Positions 1 to 5,606 of a stretch of DNA of 5,606 nt are shown here, piece by piece (position 1 is the first letter of the stretch; each line of letters starts with the position of its first letter). The stretch is from Cellvibrionaceae bacterium (GTDB lineage: Bacteria; Pseudomonadota; Gammaproteobacteria; Pseudomonadales; Cellvibrionaceae). Position numbers and translations under genes: made by a program. Where the stretch lies: NCBI GenBank assembly GCA_027012915.1, contig JALUYN010000664.1, forward strand, positions 1 to 5,606. Reading direction: 5' to 3'. The notes beneath the pieces were generated by a model. It did not search any database. It saw only the letters and a list, made by a program, of their open reading frames with translations, and was not told where the DNA came from.

Positions 1-1617
1 GGCGGCCAACTCTTTTTTAAAGCCGAGACGCACCGCGCCTTCAAGCCCCATGGCGCCAAACTCTCCGGTGGGCCAGGTGACTGTATAGGTAGGCCTCAAA
101 AAGCCCCCGCCAGCCATGGCCATGGCACCGAGGCCGTAACCTTTGCGAAGAAATACCGCTACCAAAGGCGCGCTGAATTTGGCACCGGCGATAAACAATT
201 CCGACATCTGCCTTACCGCACCACCGGCTTCACTGTCAGGGCCCACCATAAACCCGGGAGTGTCGCCCAGGGCCACCAGTGGAATCTGGAAACTGTTGCA
301 CAGTTCCAGGAAGCGCGCGGCCTTGCCGGCGGCTTCTCCATCGATGGCTCCGCCCAGGGTTTTGCAGTCGTTGCAGAGTACAGCGACAGGTTTGCCTTCA
401 ATGCGGGCAAAACCGGTGATCAGTGCGGTGCCAAAGTTGGGTTTTAGTTCAAGAAAACTGTCGCGGTCGAACAGTGTGGTGATGATCTTGCGCACGTCAT
501 AGACGAAGCGGCGATCTTCCGGCAGTGCACTGTTGAGAGAGCCCTGATCATCGCAGTCCCATTGGCTTATATCACCCTGGAAATAGGAAAGCGCCTGCTT
601 TGCCAGCTGAGTGGCGTGGGCTTCGTCTTCCGCGACTATGTCCACCACGCCATTGCGGGTATGCACTTCCGCGGGCCCGACTTCGGCGGGCTTGAAACTG
701 CCTAGGCCGCCACCTTCGATCATGGCCGGACCGGCCATGCCAATGGAAGAGCTGCGCGTAGCAATACGAATATCGGCGCAGCCGAACAGTGCGGCGTTAC
801 CGGCAAAACAGTTGCCGTTGTTGACTGCGATACGCGGTACCACACCGCTGAGGGAGGCCCAGGCAGAAAACGAAGTCACATTGAGGCCGGCGATGACGGT
901 TTTGACGTCTGTGTCACCGGGACGGCCACCGCCGCCTTCGGTGTACATAACCACGGGCAGATGATCTTTGTGGGCCACTTCCAGGATGCGGTCCAGTTTC
1001 TTGTGATGGAAGTATCCCTGTGTGCCGGCCAGCACCGAGTAGTCGTTGACGATGACAGCTGTCTTGGCGCGAGAGGCCTCACACTGTTGTCCGTTGATGC
1101 TCGCGGTGCCAGTAATAATGCCGTCGGCGGCAGTTTCGGTGATCAGTTCATCCAGTGGCTTGCGACGGCGTTGCGCGGCGATGGCAAATTGACCGTATTC
1201 GATAAAACTGTCCTGATCGGTAAGATCTGCCAGGTTTTCTCTGGCGGTGCGAAACCCTTTTTGATGGCGTTTGTCCGCGGCGATTTGACGGGCGTCGTCC
1301 AGAGTTTGTTGCTGACGCTGTTGGAAATCAGCGAGAGCTTTGTTACTGCGCTGGCTCTGGGTGTTGGTGGTCTGAGTGCGCTGGGCTCCGGTGTCGCTCG
1401 GAGTAACTGAAACCATCACCGTGCCCGATTGAATAGTCTCTCCGGCTTGTACGGCAACGTGAGAGATAACACCGGCTTGGTCTGCGGTGATGGTGGTTTG
1501 CATCTTCATGGATTCCAGTATGACTACGGGGGTGTCCGGGGAAACGCTGTCGCCAACTTCGACTTCAACGCTGACTACGGCCGCAGCCAGGGGGGCGGTT
1601 ACGTTGATACTGCGCAT
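1..1617 (-). CDS. Biotinyl (BCCP) domain fused to acyl-CoA carboxyltransferase, 3' end off window
   Basis: This is a subunit of a biotin-dependent acyl-CoA carboxylase: the biotinyl domain carries carboxybiotin and the carboxyltransferase (CT) moves CO2 to an acyl-CoA in the cytoplasm. The frame is open for 539 codons from ATG at 1617 to the left edge, so the C-terminus is missing. Residues 1-72 form a biotinyl domain with ESMKM (35-39); Lys38 is the expected biotinylation site. A polar Q/T/S-rich linker follows (about 73-95), then the CT N-domain with GGGGRPGD (228-235) and GMAGPAMIEGGG (293-304), and the CT C-domain with GDTPGF (451-456) and RKGYGLGAMA (491-500). No biotin carboxylase domain is present, so one must be supplied in trans, possibly by the next gene to the left. 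A purine-rich GAGAGA lies about 5 nt before the ATG. The gene diverges from an acyl-CoA synthetase. The substrate cannot be read from sequence; long-chain acyl-CoA, propionyl-CoA, methylcrotonyl-CoA or similar are possible. The family call is secure. Confidence 0.93.
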   Translation of the reverse strand, partial: MRSINVTAPLAAAVVSVEVEVGDSVSPDTPVVILESMKMQTTITADQAGVISHVAVQAGETIQSGTVMVSVTPSDTGAQRTQTTNTQSQRSNKALADFQQRQQQTLDDARQIAADKRHQKGFRTARENLADLTDQDSFIEYGQFAIAAQRRRKPLDELITETAADGIITGTASINGQQCEASRAKTAVIVNDYSVLAGTQGYFHHKKLDRILEVAHKDHLPVVMYTEGGGGRPGDTDVKTVIAGLNVTSFSAWASLSGVVPRIAVNNGNCFAGNAALFGCADIRIATRSSSIGMAGPAMIEGGGLGSFKPAEVGPAEVHTRNGVVDIVAEDEAHATQLAKQALSYFQGDISQWDCDDQGSLNSALPEDRRFVYDVRKIITTLFDRDSFLELKPNFGTALITGFARIEGKPVAVLCNDCKTLGGAIDGEAAGKAARFLELCNSFQIPLVALGDTPGFMVGPDSEAGGAVRQMSELFIAGAKFSAPLVAVFLRKGYGLGAMAMAGGGFLRPTYTVTWPTGEFGAMGLEGAVRLGFKKELAA

Positions 1618-1626
1618 GGGATCTCT

Positions 1627-1664
1627 CTGTGGTTGTCTTTTTGTTTTTCTGTCGTTGTCTTTTT
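1627..1664 (-). repeat. Tandem 16-nt direct repeat in the carboxylase leader
   Basis: Two copies of AAAAAGACAACSACAG (minus strand; plus positions 1627-1642 and 1649-1664) differ at one base. Their period is 22 bp, about two helical turns, so a regulator could bind both on one face. The repeats sit 10 nt upstream of the ATG at 1617, so a protein bound here could block transcription or translation. The stretch is A-rich, so a chance or slippage origin is possible. No known operator is recognised. Confidence 0.5.
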
Positions 1665-1701
1665 CTCCGGCGCTCTTGCTGCCGGTTTGAATTTGCCGAT
1701 A

Positions 1702-1729
1702 TGCTTAGCAAAAAACAAAAAACAGTCAA
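1702..1729 (-). promoter_or_regulatory. Candidate sigma70-type promoter for the carboxylase gene
   Basis: On the minus strand a good -35 (TTGACT, 1729-1724) is followed after 16 nt by TAAGCA (1707-1702), preceded by TG one base upstream as in an extended -10. The -35 is close to consensus but the -10 is weak. The predicted leader would be about 80 nt and would contain the tandem repeat at 1627-1664 and a small CCGGC/GCCGG inverted repeat (1667-1685). This is inferred from motif spacing only. Confidence 0.35.
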
Positions 1730-1780
1730 TAACTGCTCTGGTAATGGACAGGCCGCAACGAATAAAAACAACGATAAAAC

Positions 1781-1786
1781 TATAAA
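1781..1786 (+). promoter_or_regulatory. Possible -10 element for the acyl-CoA synthetase gene
   Basis: TATAAA lies in an A/T-rich stretch 22 nt before the ATG at 1809. No convincing -35 is found at 16-18 nt upstream, so this is weak and would imply an activator or a different promoter. No FadR- or PsrA-like palindrome was found in the 1618-1808 gap. Confidence 0.2.
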
Positions 1787-1808
1787 TTGCTAAAGACAGG
1801 AGCGCACA

Positions 1809-3632
1809 ATGAGCCGTGCCGACGTAATTACGCTACCCAAACTTTTCTTTAAAGTGGCCCAAGAGCTACCGCATATCCGCAGTACCGCTAAGGGGCTGCT
1901 TCTCTCGGCCCGCCAGAAAAGCGACACACCGTTGGGGCTGGGGCTGCTTTTGGAAGAGGCCGTGGAAAAGAATCCTCACGGTATCGCAATCGCCTATGAA
2001 GATACGCGAATTAGCTATCAAGATTTTAACGCCTGGGTGAATCAACTGGCGGCTGTTTTCCGAAAACAGGGTTTGATAAAAGGCGATAAGGTGGCTGTGT
2101 TCGTCGAAAATCGTCCGGAACTGTTAGCCGTGGTGGCAGCTCTGAGCAAGCTGGGTGTGGTTGCTGTGATGGTGAATACATCACAGAAAGGCAAGGTTCT
2201 CCTGCACAGCCTGACATTGGTTGATATCGATGCTTTCGTAGTCGGTGAAGAATGTGTTGCTGCATTCGAAGATGTGCGCGAGGGCGTGGCGCCTGCTGAA
2301 GATAGCGTATTTTGGCTGGCCGATTGCGACACCCTTAAAGACGCGGGTACAGCGCCGTCGAAATATCGCAATCTCTCATTGGAAATTAAGCGCAAAAGCA
2401 AACAGAACCCAGAACTGATCGAAACCTATCCCAGCGATCACTGTTTCTATATTTTCACTTCGGGCACCACCGGGCTGCCGAAGGCGTCGGTGATTTCTCA
2501 CGGCCGCTTTGTCAAAGCCTATGGCGGCTTCGGTATTTCCGCCATGCGCCTGACGCCCGACGATATCTTCTATGTCACTTTGCCGTTCTATCACGCGACA
2601 GCGCTTGTGATCTGTTGGGGGTGTGCATTGGCGGGTACTTCGACGCTGGCCATGGCAAGGCGCTTCAGCGCCTCAAAATTCTGGGACGACGTGCGCCGTT
2701 TCGACGCCACATCGATGGCTTACGTCGGAGAGATTTGTCGCTATCTGATGAACAATCCACCCAGCCCTGAAGATCGCAACAATCGCGTCACTAAAATGAT
2801 TGGCAATGGCCTGCGACCGGCAATCTGGAGAGATTTCAAAAAGCGCTTTGACGTCAAACGGGTGATGGAGTTGTACGGTGCCAGCGAAGGCAATATCGGT
2901 TTCACCAATATCCTCAACTTCGATAACACGGTTGGTTTTTCACCGGTGAAGTACGAGCTGGTGAAATATGACAAAGAAACCGGCGCACCGATTCGCAATC
3001 GCAAAGGTTTTATGGAAAAAGTAGGGCGCCACGGTGTGGGCTTGATGCTCGGGCGCATTGACGAGAAAACGCCATTTGATGGCTACACCAGCGAGGAAAA
3101 ATCCGAGGCGGTGATCTTGCGCGATGTGTTTAAAAAGGGCGATGCCTGGTTTAACTCTGGCGACATCTTGCGTGATCTTGGTTTTAACCACGCGCAGTTT
3201 GTCGATCGTCTCGGCGACACTTTTCGCTGGAAAGGCGAAAATGTTTCCACCACCGAGCTCGAGGGCGTAGTTGCTGATCACCCGGCCATTAGTGAGTCTG
3301 TGGCCTTTGGTGTAGAGATTCCAAATACCAACGGTAAGGCGGGTATGGTGGTGGTTACCCAAGCTGAACAGCAGACTCTGGATGGGCAGGAGCTGTATGA
3401 GTTTTTAGCCGGACAGTTGCCTAGCTACGCGATTCCATTATTTGTGCGAATTACTGACAGCCTGGCGGTGACCGGTACATTTAAATACCAAAAGTCTGAT
3501 CTAAAAGCGGCGGGGTTTAATCCGGATAAAACCGAGGATGACGTCTGGGTGCTGTTACCTGGAGAGACCGCGTATCAACCGATGACCCTTGAGATTTATC
3601 AAGATATTCGCAGTGGCGTTTATCGATATTAA
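1809..3632 (+). CDS. Long-chain acyl-CoA synthetase, FATP/very-long-chain type (AMP-binding)
   Basis: This enzyme activates a fatty acid with ATP to an acyl-adenylate and transfers the acyl group to CoA. Its 607 residues fit the usual length of the FATP (fatty acid transport protein)/very-long-chain acyl-CoA synthetase branch. The nucleotide-binding loop TSGTTGLPK is at residues 217-225. The A5 motif YGASEGN is at 356-362, SGD at 450-452, and the FATP-typical stretch DRLGDTFRWKGENV at 466-479. A C-terminal TGTFKYQK holds Lys559, the likely equivalent of the catalytic lysine of the family. The early segment around 111-135 (SKLGVVAVMVNT and following) also resembles FATPs, where it lies before the AMP-binding core. 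No signal peptide is evident; the first 30 residues are mildly amphipathic, so peripheral membrane contact is possible. The start is supported by AGGAG (1798-1802) six bases before the ATG; the stop is TAA. The gene diverges from the biotinyl/carboxyltransferase gene, which suggests that its acyl-CoA product may be carboxylated, but this is inference. Chain-length preference cannot be read from sequence. Confidence 0.95.
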   Translation: MSRADVITLPKLFFKVAQELPHIRSTAKGLLLSARQKSDTPLGLGLLLEEAVEKNPHGIAIAYEDTRISYQDFNAWVNQLAAVFRKQGLIKGDKVAVFVENRPELLAVVAALSKLGVVAVMVNTSQKGKVLLHSLTLVDIDAFVVGEECVAAFEDVREGVAPAEDSVFWLADCDTLKDAGTAPSKYRNLSLEIKRKSKQNPELIETYPSDHCFYIFTSGTTGLPKASVISHGRFVKAYGGFGISAMRLTPDDIFYVTLPFYHATALVICWGCALAGTSTLAMARRFSASKFWDDVRRFDATSMAYVGEICRYLMNNPPSPEDRNNRVTKMIGNGLRPAIWRDFKKRFDVKRVMELYGASEGNIGFTNILNFDNTVGFSPVKYELVKYDKETGAPIRNRKGFMEKVGRHGVGLMLGRIDEKTPFDGYTSEEKSEAVILRDVFKKGDAWFNSGDILRDLGFNHAQFVDRLGDTFRWKGENVSTTELEGVVADHPAISESVAFGVEIPNTNGKAGMVVVTQAEQQTLDGQELYEFLAGQLPSYAIPLFVRITDSLAVTGTFKYQKSDLKAAGFNPDKTEDDVWVLLPGETAYQPMTLEIYQDIRSGVYRY

Positions 3633-3666
3633 TCTCTGTGGCGCTATGGGGTAGAGCATTATCCGA

Positions 3667-3691
3667 GTCGGAGTAGCGAAACTACTCCGAC
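3667..3691. terminator. Perfect 10-bp hairpin between convergent genes, possible bidirectional terminator
   Basis: GTCGGAGTAG (3667-3676) pairs perfectly with CTACTCCGAC (3682-3691) around a five-base CGAAA loop. It lies 34 nt after the acyl-CoA synthetase stop and 25 nt beyond the end of the opposing GDPD gene, the right place for shared termination. Neither strand has a real U tract after the stem, so it is not a textbook intrinsic terminator; it may protect 3' ends or act with Rho. Confidence 0.5.
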
Positions 3692-3716
3692 CCTTGTGCA
3701 GAATCGTCTGAGGCGT

Positions 3717-5072
3717 CTACTTCAGGTTTATGCAGTTGGCATAGTAGGTGGTAGTTGCCGGCCAGTCGGAGAATACGCCGATAACGCCCACCTGCCTGGC
3801 CAGTACGTGCAGTACTTCCATCATATCGCCGTCGCTGTTAATCAGGCTCGGTGCGGAAGGATCGTATGGGTTGGGATTGGCGCCGTTCAGGGTCTGATAA
3901 TACCAGCCTCCGCCATTTGCCAGGGGACCGGAGCGTTCGATAGTCCAGGTGATGATATTCAGGCCCGCCGCGCGAGCTTCAACCGCATAGCGTGATGGGG
4001 CAATTTTGCCGTTGACGTTTTCCAATAGCATCCACATTGGGGGGGCGATAACCTCAACCCCGCGGTCGGCGAGCTGCTGCATGTTTGGCTGCCAGGAGCC
4101 TGGATCGCGGTGGTCAAAGTCTGGATTACTGTAGCGACCGTCCAGGTACACGGCCTGCTGGCCGAAGCGCGGTTCGTTGTCGATCCAGTAGCGAACATCG
4201 TCAAGGTTGAACGATTGCGCCCATACTTTGCGCGCTGGTACGCCAGCTTCACGATATTCATTGATCAGCTTCTGCGCATAGTCCTCTTGGGTGAAGCCAT
4301 CGAATGGCATCTCCACGCTCGGTGACTTTAATTCGGGCGTCATTTTGACTCCCAGCTTCTTGAACAACTCGATACTCTCTTTATGAGTCATGAGAGTGCC
4401 GCGACTGGCGTAGAGATCCGTACGCCAGTTGGCGGTCCCGTCCAGGTACTCGGCAACGGAAGCGGCGCGGGGGTTGGCGGCGTCCATCTTGCCTTTCAGG
4501 GTTTTAAATTCTTCCAGTGTGATGTCGCTGGTGCAGCATTGTGCAGACGCAGGTGCAATCAGCTTGCCTTCGGCATCAAATTGCGCTGGTTGAAACCCTT
4601 TGGAGCATTTTGCCGCCAGGGGTGTTTCCAGAATATTGGTGGTGGTGTGCAGATCGCATTGTGAATGGCGGCACACCAGCTCTTTGTCTTTGGTAAAGGT
4701 AACATCGCATTCCAGAATGCCGGCGCCCATGCGCGCCGCGGCTTCATAGGATTCACGTGTGTGTTCGGGGAATTGCAGCGGCGCGCCGCGATGACCGATG
4801 GAAAAGTCGGATTTTTTGAAGTTCTTCTTGTTGCAGCTCGCCAGCTTTCGTTTCAGACGGCCGTCGTCCATGTCTTCTACCAAAAAGAAAGGGCGAGGTC
4901 CCAGTTCCACCGCGGTCTTGTTGTTCTTAGGTTGACGTGGATACCAATTGTCGTGGTTGTCGTCCCGGTGTTTCCAGAAGCTGTGGCCATCCCAATTCCA
5001 ATAGCCGGCCAGTGTCGGCAGAGGTGACATCAATGCCACGGCCAGGGCTGCGGCAGTCAAACGATTAAACAT
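3717..5072 (-). CDS. Secreted glycerophosphodiester phosphodiesterase (GDPD family), cysteine-rich
   Basis: GDPDs hydrolyse glycerophosphodiesters (deacylated phospholipids) to sn-glycerol 3-phosphate and an alcohol; this one should act outside the cytoplasm. The 451-aa protein begins with a signal peptide (Lys/Arg-poor start with one Arg, hydrophobic core about 6-18, likely cleavage after Ala22), then a Trp/His/Asp-rich stretch (23-45). The TIM-barrel motifs follow in order: HRG at 94-96, PEHT at 102-105, ECD (Glu121 and Asp123, metal ligands), the second catalytic His136, ELK with Glu248, WAQSF at 284-288, ITWT at 374-377 and FSDWP at 434-438. All key residues of the family appear present. 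A region of about 50 residues after His136 carries several of the eight cysteines (80, 122, 134, 139, 156, 179, 180, 447), which suggests disulfides. The start at 5072 is preferred over an upstream in-frame ATG at 5105, because AAGGAG lies six bases before it and the signal peptide begins there. A TATTTT on the minus strand at 5120-5115 could be a -10, but no partner -35 or Pho box on this strand was found. Substrate specificity is unknown. Confidence 0.92.
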   Translation of the reverse strand: MFNRLTAAALAVALMSPLPTLAGYWNWDGHSFWKHRDDNHDNWYPRQPKNNKTAVELGPRPFFLVEDMDDGRLKRKLASCNKKNFKKSDFSIGHRGAPLQFPEHTRESYEAAARMGAGILECDVTFTKDKELVCRHSQCDLHTTTNILETPLAAKCSKGFQPAQFDAEGKLIAPASAQCCTSDITLEEFKTLKGKMDAANPRAASVAEYLDGTANWRTDLYASRGTLMTHKESIELFKKLGVKMTPELKSPSVEMPFDGFTQEDYAQKLINEYREAGVPARKVWAQSFNLDDVRYWIDNEPRFGQQAVYLDGRYSNPDFDHRDPGSWQPNMQQLADRGVEVIAPPMWMLLENVNGKIAPSRYAVEARAAGLNIITWTIERSGPLANGGGWYYQTLNGANPNPYDPSAPSLINSDGDMMEVLHVLARQVGVIGVFSDWPATTTYYANCINLK

Positions 5073-5078
5073 GGTGTG

Positions 5079-5084
5079 CTCCTT
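5079..5084 (-). promoter_or_regulatory. Ribosome binding site deciding the GDPD start
   Basis: AAGGAG on the minus strand is six bases from the ATG at 5072. The alternative ATG at 5105 would add 11 polar residues in front of the signal peptide, so the shorter form is chosen. Confidence 0.85.
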
Positions 5085-5198
5085 GTGGGGTGAAGTGTAG
5101 TCCACCTGACTGTAAAAATACCCCGTGTCTTTTTCGTGGCTGTTTTCTGAAGCTGCGGTGACACAACGAAAATAACGACAGGAATATTCATGCCGCCT

Positions 5199-5227
5199 GT
5201 GTCATCGAGTTGTCATTGTTCTTACAT
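5199..5227 (+). promoter_or_regulatory. PhoB (Pho) box with three 7-bp direct repeats
   Basis: Three repeats with an exact 11-bp period are visible: GTGTCAT (5199-5205), TTGTCAT (5210-5216) and CTTACAT (5221-5227), separated by four-base spacers. The PhoB consensus is CTGTCAT repeated every 11 bp; the copies match at 6, 6 and 5 of 7 positions. A CTTACAT third repeat also occurs in the E. coli pstS promoter (from memory). The orientation points right, toward the dehydrogenase-like gene. PhoB boxes replace the -35 element, and none is needed here. Phosphate-starvation control is therefore inferred. Confidence 0.75.
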
Positions 5228-5237
5228 GTTCAGGCGC

Positions 5238-5243
5238 TATAAC
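5238..5243 (+). promoter_or_regulatory. -10 element of the Pho-type promoter
   Basis: TATAAC begins ten bases after the last Pho repeat, the spacing expected when PhoB takes the place of a -35 element. It predicts a transcript start near 5250 and a leader of about 20 nt before the GTG at 5272. Confidence 0.65.
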
Positions 5244-5271
5244 AGAGGTTTACACCCCCGCCAACAACGAG

Positions 5272-5538
5272 GTGAGCCATGTTTCTGTGTTGGGAGGTGA
5301 CTGTCGCGCCGTAGCTACGGCGGCTGGTTTGGTAGAAATGGGGCATGAGGTGTGTTGTACGGTCGACGATGTCTCGCTGATGGGATTGCTCAATCGTGGC
5401 GAGTTGCCCTCGGTGGAGCCGCAGCTACTGGGTCAAGTTGAGCGCGGATTGGCTCGGCAACATTTGTGGTGTACCTCTGATTTTTCCTCCGCCATAGCCT
5501 ATGGCGATGTGTTGTTTCTTATTCCTAGGGCCTGTTAA
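5272..5538 (+). pseudogene. Truncated UDP-glucose/GDP-mannose dehydrogenase-like protein, N-terminal fragment
   Basis: Full-length members oxidise UDP-glucose (or a related nucleotide sugar) to the uronic acid with NAD+. Only 88 codons remain, while the family is usually about 390-450 residues. The fragment matches the N-terminal Rossmann domain: a beta strand and loop (VSVLGGD, 4-10), then GLVEMGHEV (19-27), a Glu/Pro segment (GELPSVEP, 43-50), and the helix and strand DVLFLI (79-84). Family members continue here with a V/I-G-T-P motif, but this frame gives PRAC and a TAA stop. The NAD loop is unusual: the second and third glycines of GxGxxG are replaced (Asp10, Ala13). The start is uncertain. 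GTG at 5272 is in frame but has only GAG directly beside it, whereas ATG at 5279 has a good AGGTGA but reads out of frame and stops after 11 codons. A Pho-type promoter lies directly upstream. Most likely a broken gene; a divergent family member cut by an insertion is the favoured explanation. Confidence 0.62.
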
Positions 5539-5606
5539 CACTAATTCTGATGCTTCTGTTGCGTCTCAAATCGCGCCAATCTAGGCGCGAGAAGTGAGTT
5601 TAGTGG
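5529..5606. mobile_element. Possible insertion-sequence end continuing beyond the window
   Basis: Homology to the dehydrogenase family ends at about 5521-5526. The following sequence begins GGCCTGTTAACACTAA, which resembles in style the termini of IS5-family elements (GGCTTTGTTGAATAAA in IS903, from memory). It is preceded by CTAG (5525-5528), a sequence typical of IS5-family target duplications. A 7-bp hairpin (TCGCGCC/GGCGCGA, 5571-5590) lies inside. No transposase or second end is within the window, so the family cannot be confirmed. Confidence 0.35.
5571..5590. repeat. Inverted repeat, 7-bp stem with 6-nt loop
   Basis: TCGCGCC (5571-5577) and GGCGCGA (5584-5590) are perfectly complementary around AATCTA. 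It could be a subterminal hairpin of a mobile element or a weak transcription stop downstream of the truncated frame. No U tract follows. Confidence 0.5.

Noticed and set aside
143..1410. Several plus-strand open frames of 117-149 codons opposite the carboxylase gene
   Set aside because: They lie antisense to a strongly conserved coding frame, have low-complexity Ser/Pro/Ala-rich translations and no family motifs; they are shadows.
1429..1785. Plus-strand 118-codon frame with a hydrophobic stretch spanning the carboxylase start and intergenic region
   Set aside because: Most of it is antisense to the biotinyl domain, and the hydrophobic part comes from the T-rich leader; no ribosome site supports it.
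2026..3362. Minus-strand frames of 72-140 codons inside the acyl-CoA synthetase gene
   Set aside because: They are fully antisense to a conserved enzyme and have no recognisable motifs.
3696..5027. Plus-strand frames of 71-120 codons opposite the GDPD gene
   Set aside because: They are antisense to conserved catalytic motifs, with no ribosome sites or recognisable domains.
5073..5105. An 11-residue N-terminal extension of the GDPD from an upstream ATG
   Set aside because: It would place polar residues before the signal peptide and ignore the well-spaced AAGGAG before the ATG at 5072.
5158..5181. Minus-strand CTGTCGT and GTGTCAC as a second Pho box for the GDPD gene
   Set aside because: Their spacing is 17 bp rather than 11 and the intermediate repeat position does not match, so the PhoB geometry is absent.
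5279..5314. Short frame starting at ATG 5279 with a good ribosome site
   Set aside because: It stops after 11 codons and overlaps the conserved dehydrogenase-like frame; kept only as evidence for a start-site problem, not as a gene.

Overview
The window carries four protein-coding loci and looks like a Gram-negative, probably marine, gammaproteobacterial chromosome. The grounds are a fused biotinyl/carboxyltransferase, a FATP-type long-chain acyl-CoA synthetase, a secreted glycerophosphodiesterase with a classical signal peptide, and an E. coli-like Pho box. Assignment below class level (for example Cellvibrionales) would be a guess. No rRNA, tRNA or CRISPR array is visible.

Layout. 1-1617 (minus): the N-terminal 539 residues of a biotinyl-domain/acyl-CoA carboxyltransferase fusion that runs off the left edge. 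1618-1808: a divergent promoter region with A/T-rich tracts and a 16-nt imperfect tandem repeat in the carboxylase leader. 1809-3632 (plus): a complete 607-aa long-chain acyl-CoA synthetase. 3633-3716: a short convergent gap with a perfect 10-bp hairpin. 3717-5072 (minus): a 451-aa secreted, cysteine-rich glycerophosphodiester phosphodiesterase (GDPD). 5073-5271: a divergent regulatory region with a clear PhoB-type box and -10 element pointing right. 5272-5538 (plus): only the N-terminal ~80 residues of a UDP-glucose/GDP-mannose dehydrogenase-like protein, where homology stops abruptly. 5529-5606: non-homologous sequence that may be the end of an insertion sequence continuing past the window.

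How the genes fit together. The left pair (carboxylase and acyl-CoA synthetase, divergent around 191 bp) suggests fatty acid activation followed by carboxylation or catabolism of an acyl-CoA. The right pair suggests phosphate starvation: a secreted GDPD for recovering glycerol phosphate, and a Pho-box-driven nucleotide-sugar dehydrogenase that could have fed UDP-glucuronate into phosphate-free glycolipids or polysaccharide but now looks broken. The most interesting signal is the Pho box plus -10 in front of a truncated gene with an ambiguous start. All functional calls rest on motif recognition by eye; no database search was run.
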